Origin: a bacterium
GTDB taxonomy: Bacteria > Oederibacteriota > Muellerivitia > Muellerivitales > Muellerivitaceae
DNA length: 35,017 nucleotides
NCBI GenBank assembly: GCA_035549195.1
Contig: DASZRK010000022.1
Coordinates: 1-35,017, forward strand
Direction: 5' to 3'
Shown: positions 24,537-30,999 of the stretch, in pieces
Layout: each line of letters starts with the position of its first letter
How positions within the stretch are numbered: the stretch's first letter is position 1
Program-made: the position numbers and the translations under genes
The notes under the pieces: generated by a model
Seen by the model: only the letters and a program-made list of their open reading frames with translations
What the model was told of the DNA's origin: nothing
Databases searched by the model: none

Positions 24537-25160
24537 TCACCATGGGACCTTGGGAATGGAGACCTTGCTGGAGACCATCCGGTAAAGGGTCCAGGCCTGG
24601 TTGTCCTTCTTTTGTTCCCCGACGTTCAGGACCCCGAAGACCGTCACCGGAAAATCCATCAGGATCTCCGCCTCCTTCCCCTTGGCCATTTGGACGAAGA
24701 TCCACTCGTTCATCTTGGGGGTGATGCCGTAACAACAGGTGGCCTGGCTCCTGGCCAGGATGAAGGAAGTCGCCTTGTCCCCGGCCTCATTGGCCTCGAC
24801 GGGGATCATGAATCCGGCGACGGCGATCTTGTCCCCATCCAGCCGCTTGACGAATTCCGGAACGGGGAATTTCTTCTTTTTCGCCCTCAGTTTGGGGTGG
24901 ATCTCCTCGTCCAGGTCCGGTGTGTCATAGGGAAAATGGGACAGGGTGTTCCAAGTGACCCAATCGTGTCCATCCACCTGGGGATAGACCGTCACCGGGG
25001 CGTCCTTCACGGCGCGGTCCTTCAGGACGGGGCAGGCGGTCGGGACCGGCGTCGGGGCCTTTTCCCCGGCGTTGGACCGCCCCCAAGCGAAAAGGGATGA
25101 CCCCGCCAAGAGCGCGGCCATCACCTTCCCGAACCGGGTCCGAAACCGGGAAGCGCCCAT
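24537..25160 (-). CDS. DUF3299-like exported protein (first copy)
   Basis: 207 residues from ATG 25160, five bases after the previous stop; the longer upstream frame would overlap that gene. A signal or anchor lies at ~10-27. The conserved core is VAGFMIPVE (114-122), TSFILARSQATCCYG (131-145), KMNEWIFVQM and PVTVFGVLNVG, matching the downstream paralogue position for position. The vicinal cysteine pair CC is the most striking shared feature and may be a metal or thiol site. It is encoded between the His-rich periplasmic protein and the second copy. Confidence 0.82.
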   Translation of the reverse strand: MGASRFRTRFGKVMAALLAGSSLFAWGRSNAGEKAPTPVPTACPVLKDRAVKDAPVTVYPQVDGHDWVTWNTLSHFPYDTPDLDEEIHPKLRAKKKKFPVPEFVKRLDGDKIAVAGFMIPVEANEAGDKATSFILARSQATCCYGITPKMNEWIFVQMAKGKEAEILMDFPVTVFGVLNVGEQKKDNQAWTLYRMVSSKVSIPKVPW

Positions 25161-25165
25161 GGCGG

Positions 25166-25651
25166 TCACCCTTCTTTTCCCGGCTTCTGGACGCCTTCGT
25201 TCCCCTCCGGGTACAGGAACCAAACGTCTTTGAATTCGGTCCCCTTGGTCTTGATGCGGAGGATCGTTCCCTCGAAGCGGGTCATCCCCTTCAATTTTTT
25301 CGAGGTGGCCCGGTATTGGGAGGTGTCGCCGACCGTTTCACCCGTCAAGGCGTTGGCGATGGGTTTTAACTTGAGGACCCAGCTCCCGCCCTTCTGCTTG
25401 ACCTTGATCTGCAGGGAGGGCTGGGAGATCCTCACGGGGTTCTCCGCCTCGCCGTCCAGGGAAAAGGCGTCCAGGCGGCCCGTGGCCGGGTCCAGCAACA
25501 GTTCCACATGGGCGAATTCCTCGCCCAACTCCACGAGGGTGCCGTGGTGGGGCGGGTGGTGCTCATGGGCCCGGACCCAAGAAGCCAGGGAAAGGGTCAA
25601 AAGCAGGGCGAACACCGAGCAAAGGGTCTTCAAACTGGTCGTGAATTTCAT
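25166..25651 (-). CDS. His-rich periplasmic metal-binding protein
   Basis: 161 residues with AAAGGAGA. A signal peptide (MKFTTSLKTL...SLASWVRA) is followed at the mature N-terminus by HEHHPPHHGTLVELG and EFAHVELLLDPATGRLDAF. The H-H-G-x-L-V-E-L-G / H-V-E-L arrangement resembles N-terminal metal-binding segments of CzcB-type and related periplasmic proteins. It probably captures zinc in the periplasm and hands it to the neighbouring FtsX-type ABC complex, the position held by ZrgA/PA4063 in related loci. Overall homology to those proteins is not obvious to me. Confidence 0.75.
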   Translation of the reverse strand: MKFTTSLKTLCSVFALLLTLSLASWVRAHEHHPPHHGTLVELGEEFAHVELLLDPATGRLDAFSLDGEAENPVRISQPSLQIKVKQKGGSWVLKLKPIANALTGETVGDTSQYRATSKKLKGMTRFEGTILRIKTKGTEFKDVWFLYPEGNEGVQKPGKEG

Positions 25652-25664
25652 TTTTGTTCTCCTT

Positions 25665-26939
25665 TCAAGAGAGGGGATCGAGGTTGCGGACGACGTCGGT
25701 GGAATAAGCCTTGAACGCCGGGATGAAACCGGACAAGGCCCCCAAGACGGTCATCCCGATGGGAACGGCGGCCAAGGCCGCGTGGAATTGGAAAACGTCC
25801 AGAACGACGCCCGTTTGCCGCCGGACCACGACGGCGGCCGCCGCGAAGATGCCGAGGTAGATGGCATATCCGGCCAGGGACCCCAGCCCCGCGATGAAGG
25901 AAGCCTCCAACAGGATCGAGGAAAAAACGGTGGACCGTTTTGCCCCCAGGGCCCGGAGGATCGCGAATTCCCTCCGCCGTTCGTTCAGGGTGTTGTAAAG
26001 GCTGGAAAGGATGGAGCCGGCGGCGACCAACATCACGAGGTAGGCCACCAGGGTGAGGACCTTGGAGACCCAGCCCATCTTGTCGAACAGCTCCGCCATG
26101 ACCTTTCCGATGGGCCAGGCCAGCGTGGCCACCTTGCCCTGGCGGTTGATGGTCTGGTCCATCATGAAACCCGCCTGGGGGTTGTAGAACTTCAACATGA
26201 CCGAGCTGACCTCCTTGTTCGCGTCGGGTATCTCCACCCCCGCCTTCGCCGTGTAATCCTTTCCCGTACCCCGGAGGACGTGCCCCTTCATCCGGTAAAC
26301 GCCGTCGATGGGGATCCAGACCACCCGGTCCGAGGGGGTGTTGGTGGGTTTCAGGACGCCCACCACGGTGTAGACCTCTTCGTGCTGCATGTTGGGGTCG
26401 AAGAAGAGGCCGTGATAAGGCTTGAAGGTGTCGCCGACCTTCAACCTTGTCTTTTGGGAGACGAAACTGCCGATGACGGCCTCCCGTTGGGTCGGGTCGA
26501 AGAACCGGCCGTCGGGCTGGAGCGTCAGGTGGCGGCCCTTCTGATATTCGAATTTGGTGAATATCTCATCGGTCGTCCCGACGATCCGGAAGCCCAGGTA
26601 GTTGTCCCCGACGGCGTAGGGGATGGCCAACTGCACCCGGGGATCATTCTTCACCGCCTCGTAAAGGGCCCAGGGGATGTTCCCGGGGGAGGTCTCCAAT
26701 TGAAAGACGGCGTTGAGGACCAATTGCAATTGGCTGCCCCTGGCCCCGAGGACGGCGTCGAACCCCACCGAGCCTCCCGTGAAAGCGCTCCGGGATTGCT
26801 GTTGGATGGAGAAGACCGCCATGGTCAGGCCGGTCGCCAGCCCGACCGAAAGGACGGTGATGGTGGTCGAGAGGGCGTGCTGGCGGAGATTGTGGCCGAC
26901 CAGGAACAACAGGCTTTTGATCTTTTGAAGGAGGTTCAT
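25665..26939 (-). CDS. MacB/FtsX-type ABC transporter permease
   Basis: 424 residues. One membrane span near the N-terminus (~24-45) is followed by a large periplasmic MacB_PCD-like domain (~46-300) and three C-terminal spans (~300-420) with the FtsX coupling segment NERRREFAILRALGAKRSTVF. Such type VII ABC proteins use ATP to move periplasmic domains rather than carry solutes through the membrane. The ATG overlaps the ATPase stop by four bases (ATGA), so the two form one complex. In zrg/PA4064-PA4065-like loci this pair is zinc-regulated; that is the basis for the functional assignment. Confidence 0.88.
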   Translation of the reverse strand: MNLLQKIKSLLFLVGHNLRQHALSTTITVLSVGLATGLTMAVFSIQQQSRSAFTGGSVGFDAVLGARGSQLQLVLNAVFQLETSPGNIPWALYEAVKNDPRVQLAIPYAVGDNYLGFRIVGTTDEIFTKFEYQKGRHLTLQPDGRFFDPTQREAVIGSFVSQKTRLKVGDTFKPYHGLFFDPNMQHEEVYTVVGVLKPTNTPSDRVVWIPIDGVYRMKGHVLRGTGKDYTAKAGVEIPDANKEVSSVMLKFYNPQAGFMMDQTINRQGKVATLAWPIGKVMAELFDKMGWVSKVLTLVAYLVMLVAAGSILSSLYNTLNERRREFAILRALGAKRSTVFSSILLEASFIAGLGSLAGYAIYLGIFAAAAVVVRRQTGVVLDVFQFHAALAAVPIGMTVLGALSGFIPAFKAYSTDVVRNLDPLS

Positions 26940-27631
26940 TTGCGGCTCCTTCCCCGGCCCGCCGCCGTGGGGATGCGGTTGATCCGGCCGAGGTTCTCCA
27001 CCCGGTCGAACTTGGCCAACACCTCCCGGTCATGACTGACCAGGAGGAGGGCGGCCCCGTTCTCCCGGCAGATCTTCCGGATGAGTTCCAAGGATTCCAT
27101 GGCCCGGACGGGGTCCAGGTGTCCCGTGGGCTCGTCCGCCAGCACCAATTTGGGATGGTTCGCCAAAGCCCTGGCCACGGCGACCCGTTGCTGTTGGCCC
27201 ACGGACATCTGCCGGGGGTAGTAATGGAGGCGGTTCTTCAGGCCCACGCGTTCCAAAAGGTCCGTGGCGTAGGCTTCATCCACCCCCCTCCCGAACATCA
27301 TCCCCAGCTTCACGTTCTCCAGGGCCGTATAACCCTGCAGGAGGTTGAATGTCTGGAAGATGTAGCCGAGCGTTTGGGCCCGCACCAGGTCCCTCTCCCC
27401 CTCGCTGAGGGGACCCAAAGGCTTCCCGGCGAGGGTGATGTCCCCCTCGTCCGGCTTCAGGATCCCGGCGATGAGGTTCAGGAAGGTGGTCTTTCCGGAC
27501 CCGCTTTCCCCGGCCAGGGCGGTCTGATCGCCCGCCCCTAGGCTGAAGTGATGCGTGTTGACGACGAGATGACGCTCGCCTTCCGGTGATAGGTAAGATT
27601 TTTTCAGGTTGTTGATCTCTAAAACTTTCAT
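26936..27631 (-). CDS. LolD/MacB-type ABC transporter ATP-binding protein
   Basis: 231 residues. Walker A is GESGSGKTT (41-49), the Q-loop is in YIFQTFNLL, the signature is MSVGQQQR (canonical LSGGQ is changed to MSVGQ), Walker B is LVLADEPTGHLD and the switch histidine is in LLVSHDRE. The start at 27631 fits the family N-terminus (MKVLEINNLKKSY); the frame extends ~110 codons upstream without similarity. GGGGGA lies before the ATG. It powers the FtsX-type permease encoded by the overlapping next gene. It is not a ZnuC: the coupling to FtsX and the HD-E-P-T-G type motifs are of the LolD class. Confidence 0.9.
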   Translation of the reverse strand: MKVLEINNLKKSYLSPEGERHLVVNTHHFSLGAGDQTALAGESGSGKTTFLNLIAGILKPDEGDITLAGKPLGPLSEGERDLVRAQTLGYIFQTFNLLQGYTALENVKLGMMFGRGVDEAYATDLLERVGLKNRLHYYPRQMSVGQQQRVAVARALANHPKLVLADEPTGHLDPVRAMESLELIRKICRENGAALLLVSHDREVLAKFDRVENLGRINRIPTAAGRGRSRK

Positions 27632-27785
27632 GATTCCCCCAAGCGTTAATGGAATTGGATGAGCCGAAGATCCGGAAAGGGCGCAGTAGAGCCTTGTGCG
27701 GGAAACGAAAACCGGGGATGGAAATTCGGGAAAGGGACGCGGAGAACGCGCCCAGGTTCCCTGGTTTATTTTCCCGCCGACTGGA

Positions 27786-28079
27786 TCAGGAAAGGACGGC
27801 TGGGGGGGAACGTCCTGAATGGACGGAGAACCGGATCGAATGGAAGACCTGTTTCGGTGTAGGGGCCACCAGGAACAACGTGAAGAGGGGGATGAGCCCA
27901 AGCGGGGCGGCGGATACCTTCGATTGGGAGATGTTCTTGTGGAAACTGCAGTAGGAACAATCACTATCTTCTTTTTGGCTGTGGTGATGATGATGGACGA
28001 ACCCTTCCGCCGACACCATCAGGGCGAAGAACATCACGAGGGACAGAGAAAGGGTCTTCAGCCAATATTTGGAACGCAT
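27786..28079 (-). CDS. His-rich/CxYC small membrane protein, copy B (first gene of metal locus)
   Basis: 97 residues from ATG 28079 with GGGGGA before it (a GTG three bases earlier is possible). One hydrophobic span (~8-24) leads into AEGFVHHHHHSQKEDSDCSYCSFHK: five histidines plus C-S-Y-C. It is paralogous to 23445-23744, with the same length and the same motif order. It is the first gene after a promoter with an operator-like inverted repeat, which fits a metal-binding protein made under metal limitation or stress. The 154 bases between its stop and the ATPase gene hold nothing I recognise. Confidence 0.75.
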   Translation of the reverse strand: MRSKYWLKTLSLSLVMFFALMVSAEGFVHHHHHSQKEDSDCSYCSFHKNISQSKVSAAPLGLIPLFTLFLVAPTPKQVFHSIRFSVHSGRSPPAVLS

Positions 28080-28109
28080 CACATCCCCCGGTCATTCGAG
28101 CCAGCGCGT

Positions 28110-28139
28110 ATGATGACATTCCCCCTAAATGGATGTCAA
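28110..28139 (-). promoter_or_regulatory. Promoter of the metal locus with overlapping inverted repeat
   Basis: On the minus strand a perfect -35 TTGACA (28139-28134), an 18-base spacer and a -10-like CATCAT (28115-28110) precede the first gene, with a predicted start near 28103. An inverted repeat TGACAT-N13-ATGTCA (28138-28114) covers the -35 and abuts the -10. This is the classic geometry of a repressor operator. A Zur/Fur-type or other metal regulator is inferred; no regulator gene is in the window. Confidence 0.55.
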
Positions 28140-28194
28140 GGAGCGGGGCTTGGACCCAAGGCCCCGCTTGGCGGAGAAAAATGGGGCCCGGCAA

Positions 28195-28304
28195 GGGGAA
28201 TACGTTGAGCCCCCGAGGAACAAGAAGATCGAGAGCGTCCGGTGCTACATCCTGGCGGCGGCCCATAAGGCCTGTCCGATGGGCATTTGCCCATGCTGTG
28301 GGAC
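28195..28304 (+). pseudogene. Decayed fragment of a GH5 glycosidase gene
   Basis: The DNA aligns along its length with 18633-18743 of the intact GH5 gene at about 80% by hand count. In translation GEY...RNKKIESVRCYILAAAHKACPMGICP parallels GEYGATLKNKDLGSVRKYILAVAQ...MGMCP. One base is missing after the ICP codons; restoring it gives MLWD, as in the intact enzyme. After GGGAC the match appears to jump to the second GGGAC of the intact gene, consistent with a 42-base deletion between short repeats. There is no upstream barrel and no ribosome site, so it cannot encode an enzyme. Confidence 0.75.
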
Positions 28305-28363
28305 CCGGGGATTTTGAGGGATTGAACGGAGCCGGATGAAGCGCGACCGAGCGGCTTCGTGGC

Positions 28364-28900
28364 TCACATGAATTTGTGGCGGGTCGCTATATTCAGCAGC
28401 ACGAAGATCCCCAGGGCGCATTCGAGGGCAAAGGCGATGAGGAGCCTTCGGCGGCACTTGGGATCGGCCGATAGCAGGGCCGAAAGCAGGTCGGCTGGGG
28501 CCAAGAACAGCACACTGAATATCCGGACGAGGACCAGCAAGAAAAACAGCGACGCGGTGGTGCTCATGACGGGCGCAGGTCCATTCACCGGCCGGTTCAA
28601 GCCGATGCCAACCGCCTCCAACAAGGGCCCGGAGAGCGCCAGGGCCAGCATGGCCCAAGAATAGGTGTTCCAGAACCAGGGAACCTTCCGGAGGAAGAAA
28701 AGCGCCAAAAGCGTCGGGACAACGCAGGCGACCCCGGTGACCTCGAAAAAAAGGATGGCGCCGCCTTCCGCGTACATGCCCGAGGATTGGTTGGCCCAAT
28801 CCGGAGCCAGCCATTCATGCAGTTCATTGGCCAAAAACCCGAAGCCGAGGGCCGCGAGATAACCCAACAGGACGATGGCGATCTTCAGGCTGGTTTTCAT
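28364..28900 (-). CDS. Small integral membrane protein of unknown function
   Basis: 178 residues from ATG 28900 (AAGG upstream); further in-frame ATGs upstream (28918, 28960) lack supporting sequence. About five hydrophobic segments are visible: ~3-25, ~45-66, ~72-95, ~105-130 and ~150-172. Between the first two lies NELHEWLAPDW, which may be exposed. No family is recognised. It is separated from the metal locus by the GH5 remnant and is probably transcribed alone. Confidence 0.65.
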   Translation of the reverse strand: MKTSLKIAIVLLGYLAALGFGFLANELHEWLAPDWANQSSGMYAEGGAILFFEVTGVACVVPTLLALFFLRKVPWFWNTYSWAMLALALSGPLLEAVGIGLNRPVNGPAPVMSTTASLFFLLVLVRIFSVLFLAPADLLSALLSADPKCRRRLLIAFALECALGIFVLLNIATRHKFM

Positions 28901-29196
28901 GGCGGACACCTTGTCCATCGGTTCGATTTGGAGGAGGCCCGGGAAAGTCCCGTCCGGCATCCAATGGTATACCTTCCGACGACCGGGGAGGAACCTAGGT
29001 CCTCCCTGAAGGCCTCCCAACCCGGGTACCTAAAATAAAAAAGGGCATGGCACACCCGGCTTGGGCGTCGAACCGTCGCTTCGCTCCCGTAGGGGAAAAG
29101 CCCCCTACGTACCCCTTTTAACCACTTCATGGAAAACTCCCGTTTTCCATGAGCCTTTCCCATTTGGTTCTCGTCCAACCCGGAAACGACTTAAAC
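28901..29196. other. Intergenic region with two tandem hairpins
   Basis: No gene is seen in these ~296 bases. Two strong inverted repeats lie close together: CGTAGGGG/CCCCTACG (29088-29109, six-base loop) and TCATGGAAAA/TTTTCCATGA (29127-29152, six-base loop). They could be transcript ends or part of a structured RNA. A plus-strand frame through the tRNA is not a gene. Confidence 0.55.
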
Positions 29197-29234
29197 AAAA
29201 AAAGGCCACCCGCCTGAAGGCGGATGGCCTTTTA
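29197..29234 (-). terminator. Intrinsic terminator after tRNA-Asn
   Basis: On the minus strand AAAAGGCCATCCGCC pairs with GGCGGGTGGCCTTTT around TTCA, with one mismatch, followed by a run of T. It starts seven bases after the tRNA CCA end. Confidence 0.85.
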
Positions 29235-29240
29235 TTTAAA

Positions 29241-29315
29241 TGGCTCCCCGGGTTGGACTCGAACCAACAACCCTGCGATTAACAGTCGCATGCTCCACCA
29301 TTGAGCTACCGGGGA
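29241..29315 (-). tRNA. tRNA-Asn: tRNA-Asn (anticodon GTT)
   Basis: This 75-base gene folds as a complete cloverleaf. The acceptor stem is TCCCCGG/CCGGGGA, the D-arm has GCTC-AATGGT-GGAGC, the anticodon stem is TGCGA/TCGCA with loop CTGTTAA (anticodon GTT), and the T-arm has GTTGG-TTCGAGT-CCAAC. The 3' end encodes GCCA, so CCA is in the gene. It is flanked by its own promoter and terminator. Confidence 0.97.
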
Positions 29316-29357
29316 ATGCTTCCCGCATCACCCGCGGGCGGCTTCGGATTTCAAAAG

Positions 29358-29382
29358 AAACCCCAAGAACCTTGGGGTTTTT
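29358..29382. other. Terminator-like hairpin in the tRNA-Asn leader
   Basis: AAACCCCAAG pairs perfectly with CTTGGGGTTT around a three-base loop, with T-rich sequence on both sides (TTTTT on plus, TCTTTTG on minus). It lies between the predicted tRNA start site and the mature tRNA, where no gene end needs a terminator. It may be a processing signal or an attenuator. Confidence 0.6.
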
Positions 29383-29393
29383 GGGGGAGGGAT

Positions 29394-29422
29394 AGTCTAA
29401 ATCACCTCCTATAAATGTCAAG
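29394..29422 (-). promoter_or_regulatory. Promoter for tRNA-Asn
   Basis: The minus strand has a perfect -35 TTGACA (29422-29417), a 17-base spacer and the -10-like TAGACT (29399-29394). The predicted start, near 29387, is ~72 bases before the mature tRNA 5' end. Confidence 0.65.
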
Positions 29423-29463
29423 ATTTGCAGCCCCGTAACAGCGACGAGGCTATACTGTCGCCC

Positions 29464-29892
29464 ATGGAATGGTGGATATGGGCCGTCGCGGGTCTGGCTT
29501 TCGGTCTGGCCGAGATCGCGACACCGGGCTTCTACATGATCTTCTTCGGGGTCGGGGCCTTTGCGGCCTCGGCGATGTCCTTCGTCGCCCCCACTTCGCC
29601 CCTGTGGTCCCAGATCCTGGTCTTCACCCTCGTGTCGGTCATCTCCTTGGTGCTTTTCCGCAAGCCGCTCATGAAAAAGTTCGGCATGGACAAGCCCATC
29701 CCCTCCCGCAACGAGATCGTCCATGAGATCGCCCTGGCGATGGAGGACATCGCCCCGGAGAAGGTGGGAAAGGCGGAGCTGCGGGGCTCCACCTGGAACG
29801 CCCGCAACAAGGGGACGGCGGCCCTCATGAAGGGCCAACGCTGCCGGGTGGTCAAGGTCGAGGGGCTGACCCTTTGGCTCGAGCCGGAGTGA
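29464..29892 (+). CDS. NfeD-family membrane protein
   Basis: 142 residues from ATG 29464. Two or three hydrophobic segments (~4-25, ~27-45, ~47-64) contain the GLAEIATPGFYMIFFGVGAF motif of short NfeD (NfeD1b-type) proteins. A C-terminal OB-fold (~85-142) ends with KGQRCRVVKVEGLTLWLEP. NfeD partners with stomatin/SPFH proteins in membrane quality control, and the next gene encodes one, 29 bases on. No Shine-Dalgarno is visible; TATACT (29451-29456) ends seven bases before the ATG, so the mRNA may start at the AUG (leaderless). Confidence 0.88.
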   Translation: MEWWIWAVAGLAFGLAEIATPGFYMIFFGVGAFAASAMSFVAPTSPLWSQILVFTLVSVISLVLFRKPLMKKFGMDKPIPSRNEIVHEIALAMEDIAPEKVGKAELRGSTWNARNKGTAALMKGQRCRVVKVEGLTLWLEPE

Positions 29893-29921
29893 AACAAGTT
29901 CTTTTCCTATAAGGAGGCAGT

Positions 29922-30860
29922 ATGGGTACGTTGATCTTCTTCGGGGCCGTGGCTTTCTTCATCCTGATCGTCGTTTCCAAGACCGCCATGGTGGTGCCGC
30001 AACAGACCGCCTATGTGGTGGAGCGCCTGGGCCGTTACCGGGCGACGCTGGAAGCGGGGTTCCATATCCTGCTGCCCTTCCTGGACGTGGTCCGCAACAA
30101 GGTGATGCTGAAGGAAGTGGCCATCGAGATCCCCGAACAGGTCTGTATCACCCGCGACAACGTGCAGGTGGGCGTGGACGGCATCCTTTACTTCAAGGTC
30201 CTGAACCCGGAGAAGGCCACCTACGGGGCCGCCAACTACCTCTTCGCCATCACCCAGTTGGCCCAGACCACCCTGCGCAGCGAGATGGGGAAGATCGACC
30301 TGGACAAGACCTTCGAAGAACGGGGCCAGATCAATCTTTTGATCGTGACCGAACTGGACAAGGCCTCCGAGCCCTGGGGGGTCAAGGTGCTCCGTTATGA
30401 GGTCAAGAACATCAATCCCCCACGGGATGTGCTGGACGCCATGGAAAAGCAGATGCGCGCCGAGCGGGAAAAGCGGGCCGTGATCCTCAGTTCGGAGGGC
30501 GCGCGGGACGCGGCCATCAACAACGCCGAAGGGCAGAAGCAACAGGTCATCAAGCAGTCCGAGGCGTCGAAGCAGCAGTCCATCAACGAGGCGGAGGGGA
30601 AGGCCCAGGCCATCCTCTCGATCGCCGAGGCCACGGCCGAGGGCTTGCGCAAGGTGGCCCAGGCCATCCAGGTCCCGGGCGGCTACGAGGCGGTCCAGTT
30701 GCGCGTGGCGGAGGACTATATCCACCAGTTCGGCCAACTGGCCAAGCACAGCAATACCATGATCCTGCCGGCCAACCTGGCGGACGTGGCCTCGGTCATT
30801 TCGACGGCCATGGCGGCGGTCAATCGCAAGCCCGTGGATGTCCCGGTGAAGAAGCCTTAA
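29922..30860 (+). CDS. SPFH/stomatin-like protein (paraslipin, QmcA type)
   Basis: 312 residues with a strong AAGGAGG. An N-terminal membrane anchor (~3-20) is followed by the SPFH/band-7 domain (~22-185) with VPQQTAYVVERLGRY, GFHILLPFLDVV, the D-N-V-x-V-x-V-D-G-I-L-Y motif and GVKVLRYEVKNINPP. A charged coiled coil (~190-250) and a hydrophobic C-terminal segment come next. Such proteins form large oligomers in membrane microdomains and act with NfeD and membrane proteases in protein quality control. It is co-transcribed with the NfeD gene and ends at a strong terminator. Confidence 0.93.
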   Translation: MGTLIFFGAVAFFILIVVSKTAMVVPQQTAYVVERLGRYRATLEAGFHILLPFLDVVRNKVMLKEVAIEIPEQVCITRDNVQVGVDGILYFKVLNPEKATYGAANYLFAITQLAQTTLRSEMGKIDLDKTFEERGQINLLIVTELDKASEPWGVKVLRYEVKNINPPRDVLDAMEKQMRAEREKRAVILSSEGARDAAINNAEGQKQQVIKQSEASKQQSINEAEGKAQAILSIAEATAEGLRKVAQAIQVPGGYEAVQLRVAEDYIHQFGQLAKHSNTMILPANLADVASVISTAMAAVNRKPVDVPVKKP

Positions 30861-30871
30861 GAAACATCCGG

Positions 30872-30907
30872 AAAAAAGGCCGTCCGCCCAAGCGGACGGC
30901 CTTTTTT
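30872..30907. terminator. Bidirectional intrinsic terminator between convergent genes
   Basis: GGCCGTCCGC pairs with GCGGACGGCC around CCAA, flanked by AAAAAA on the left and TTTTTTT on the right, so it serves the SPFH operon on plus and the epimerase gene on minus. Confidence 0.93.
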
Positions 30908-30968
30908 TATTTCAGCCGGTCGTTCCATTGCCCTGTCCCTTTATTTGGATATTTAGGAGGACTGGATA

Positions 30969-30999
30969 AATCAAACCAAGATTAACCCGTGGTTTGATT
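30969..30999. repeat. Perfect 10-bp inverted repeat around the epimerase stop codon
   Basis: AATCAAACCA and TGGTTTGATT are separated by 11 bases that contain the TAA of the epimerase gene. The mRNA would fold its stop codon into a loop, perhaps as a 3' stabilising hairpin before the terminator. Confidence 0.6.

Noticed and set aside
26936-27631. ATPase as the missing ZnuC
   Set aside because: Its gene overlaps the FtsX-type permease gene and its motifs are LolD-like; sharing with ZnuB cannot be shown from sequence.
28129-28317. Small plus-strand gene beside the metal locus
   Set aside because: Its content is the frameshifted GH5 fragment and it has no ribosome site, so it is listed as a pseudogene instead.
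29061-29282. Plus-strand frame ending L-P-G-L-D-S-N-Q-Q-P-C-D
   Set aside because: The end is the antisense of the tRNA T-arm, a well-known false protein tail in annotations.
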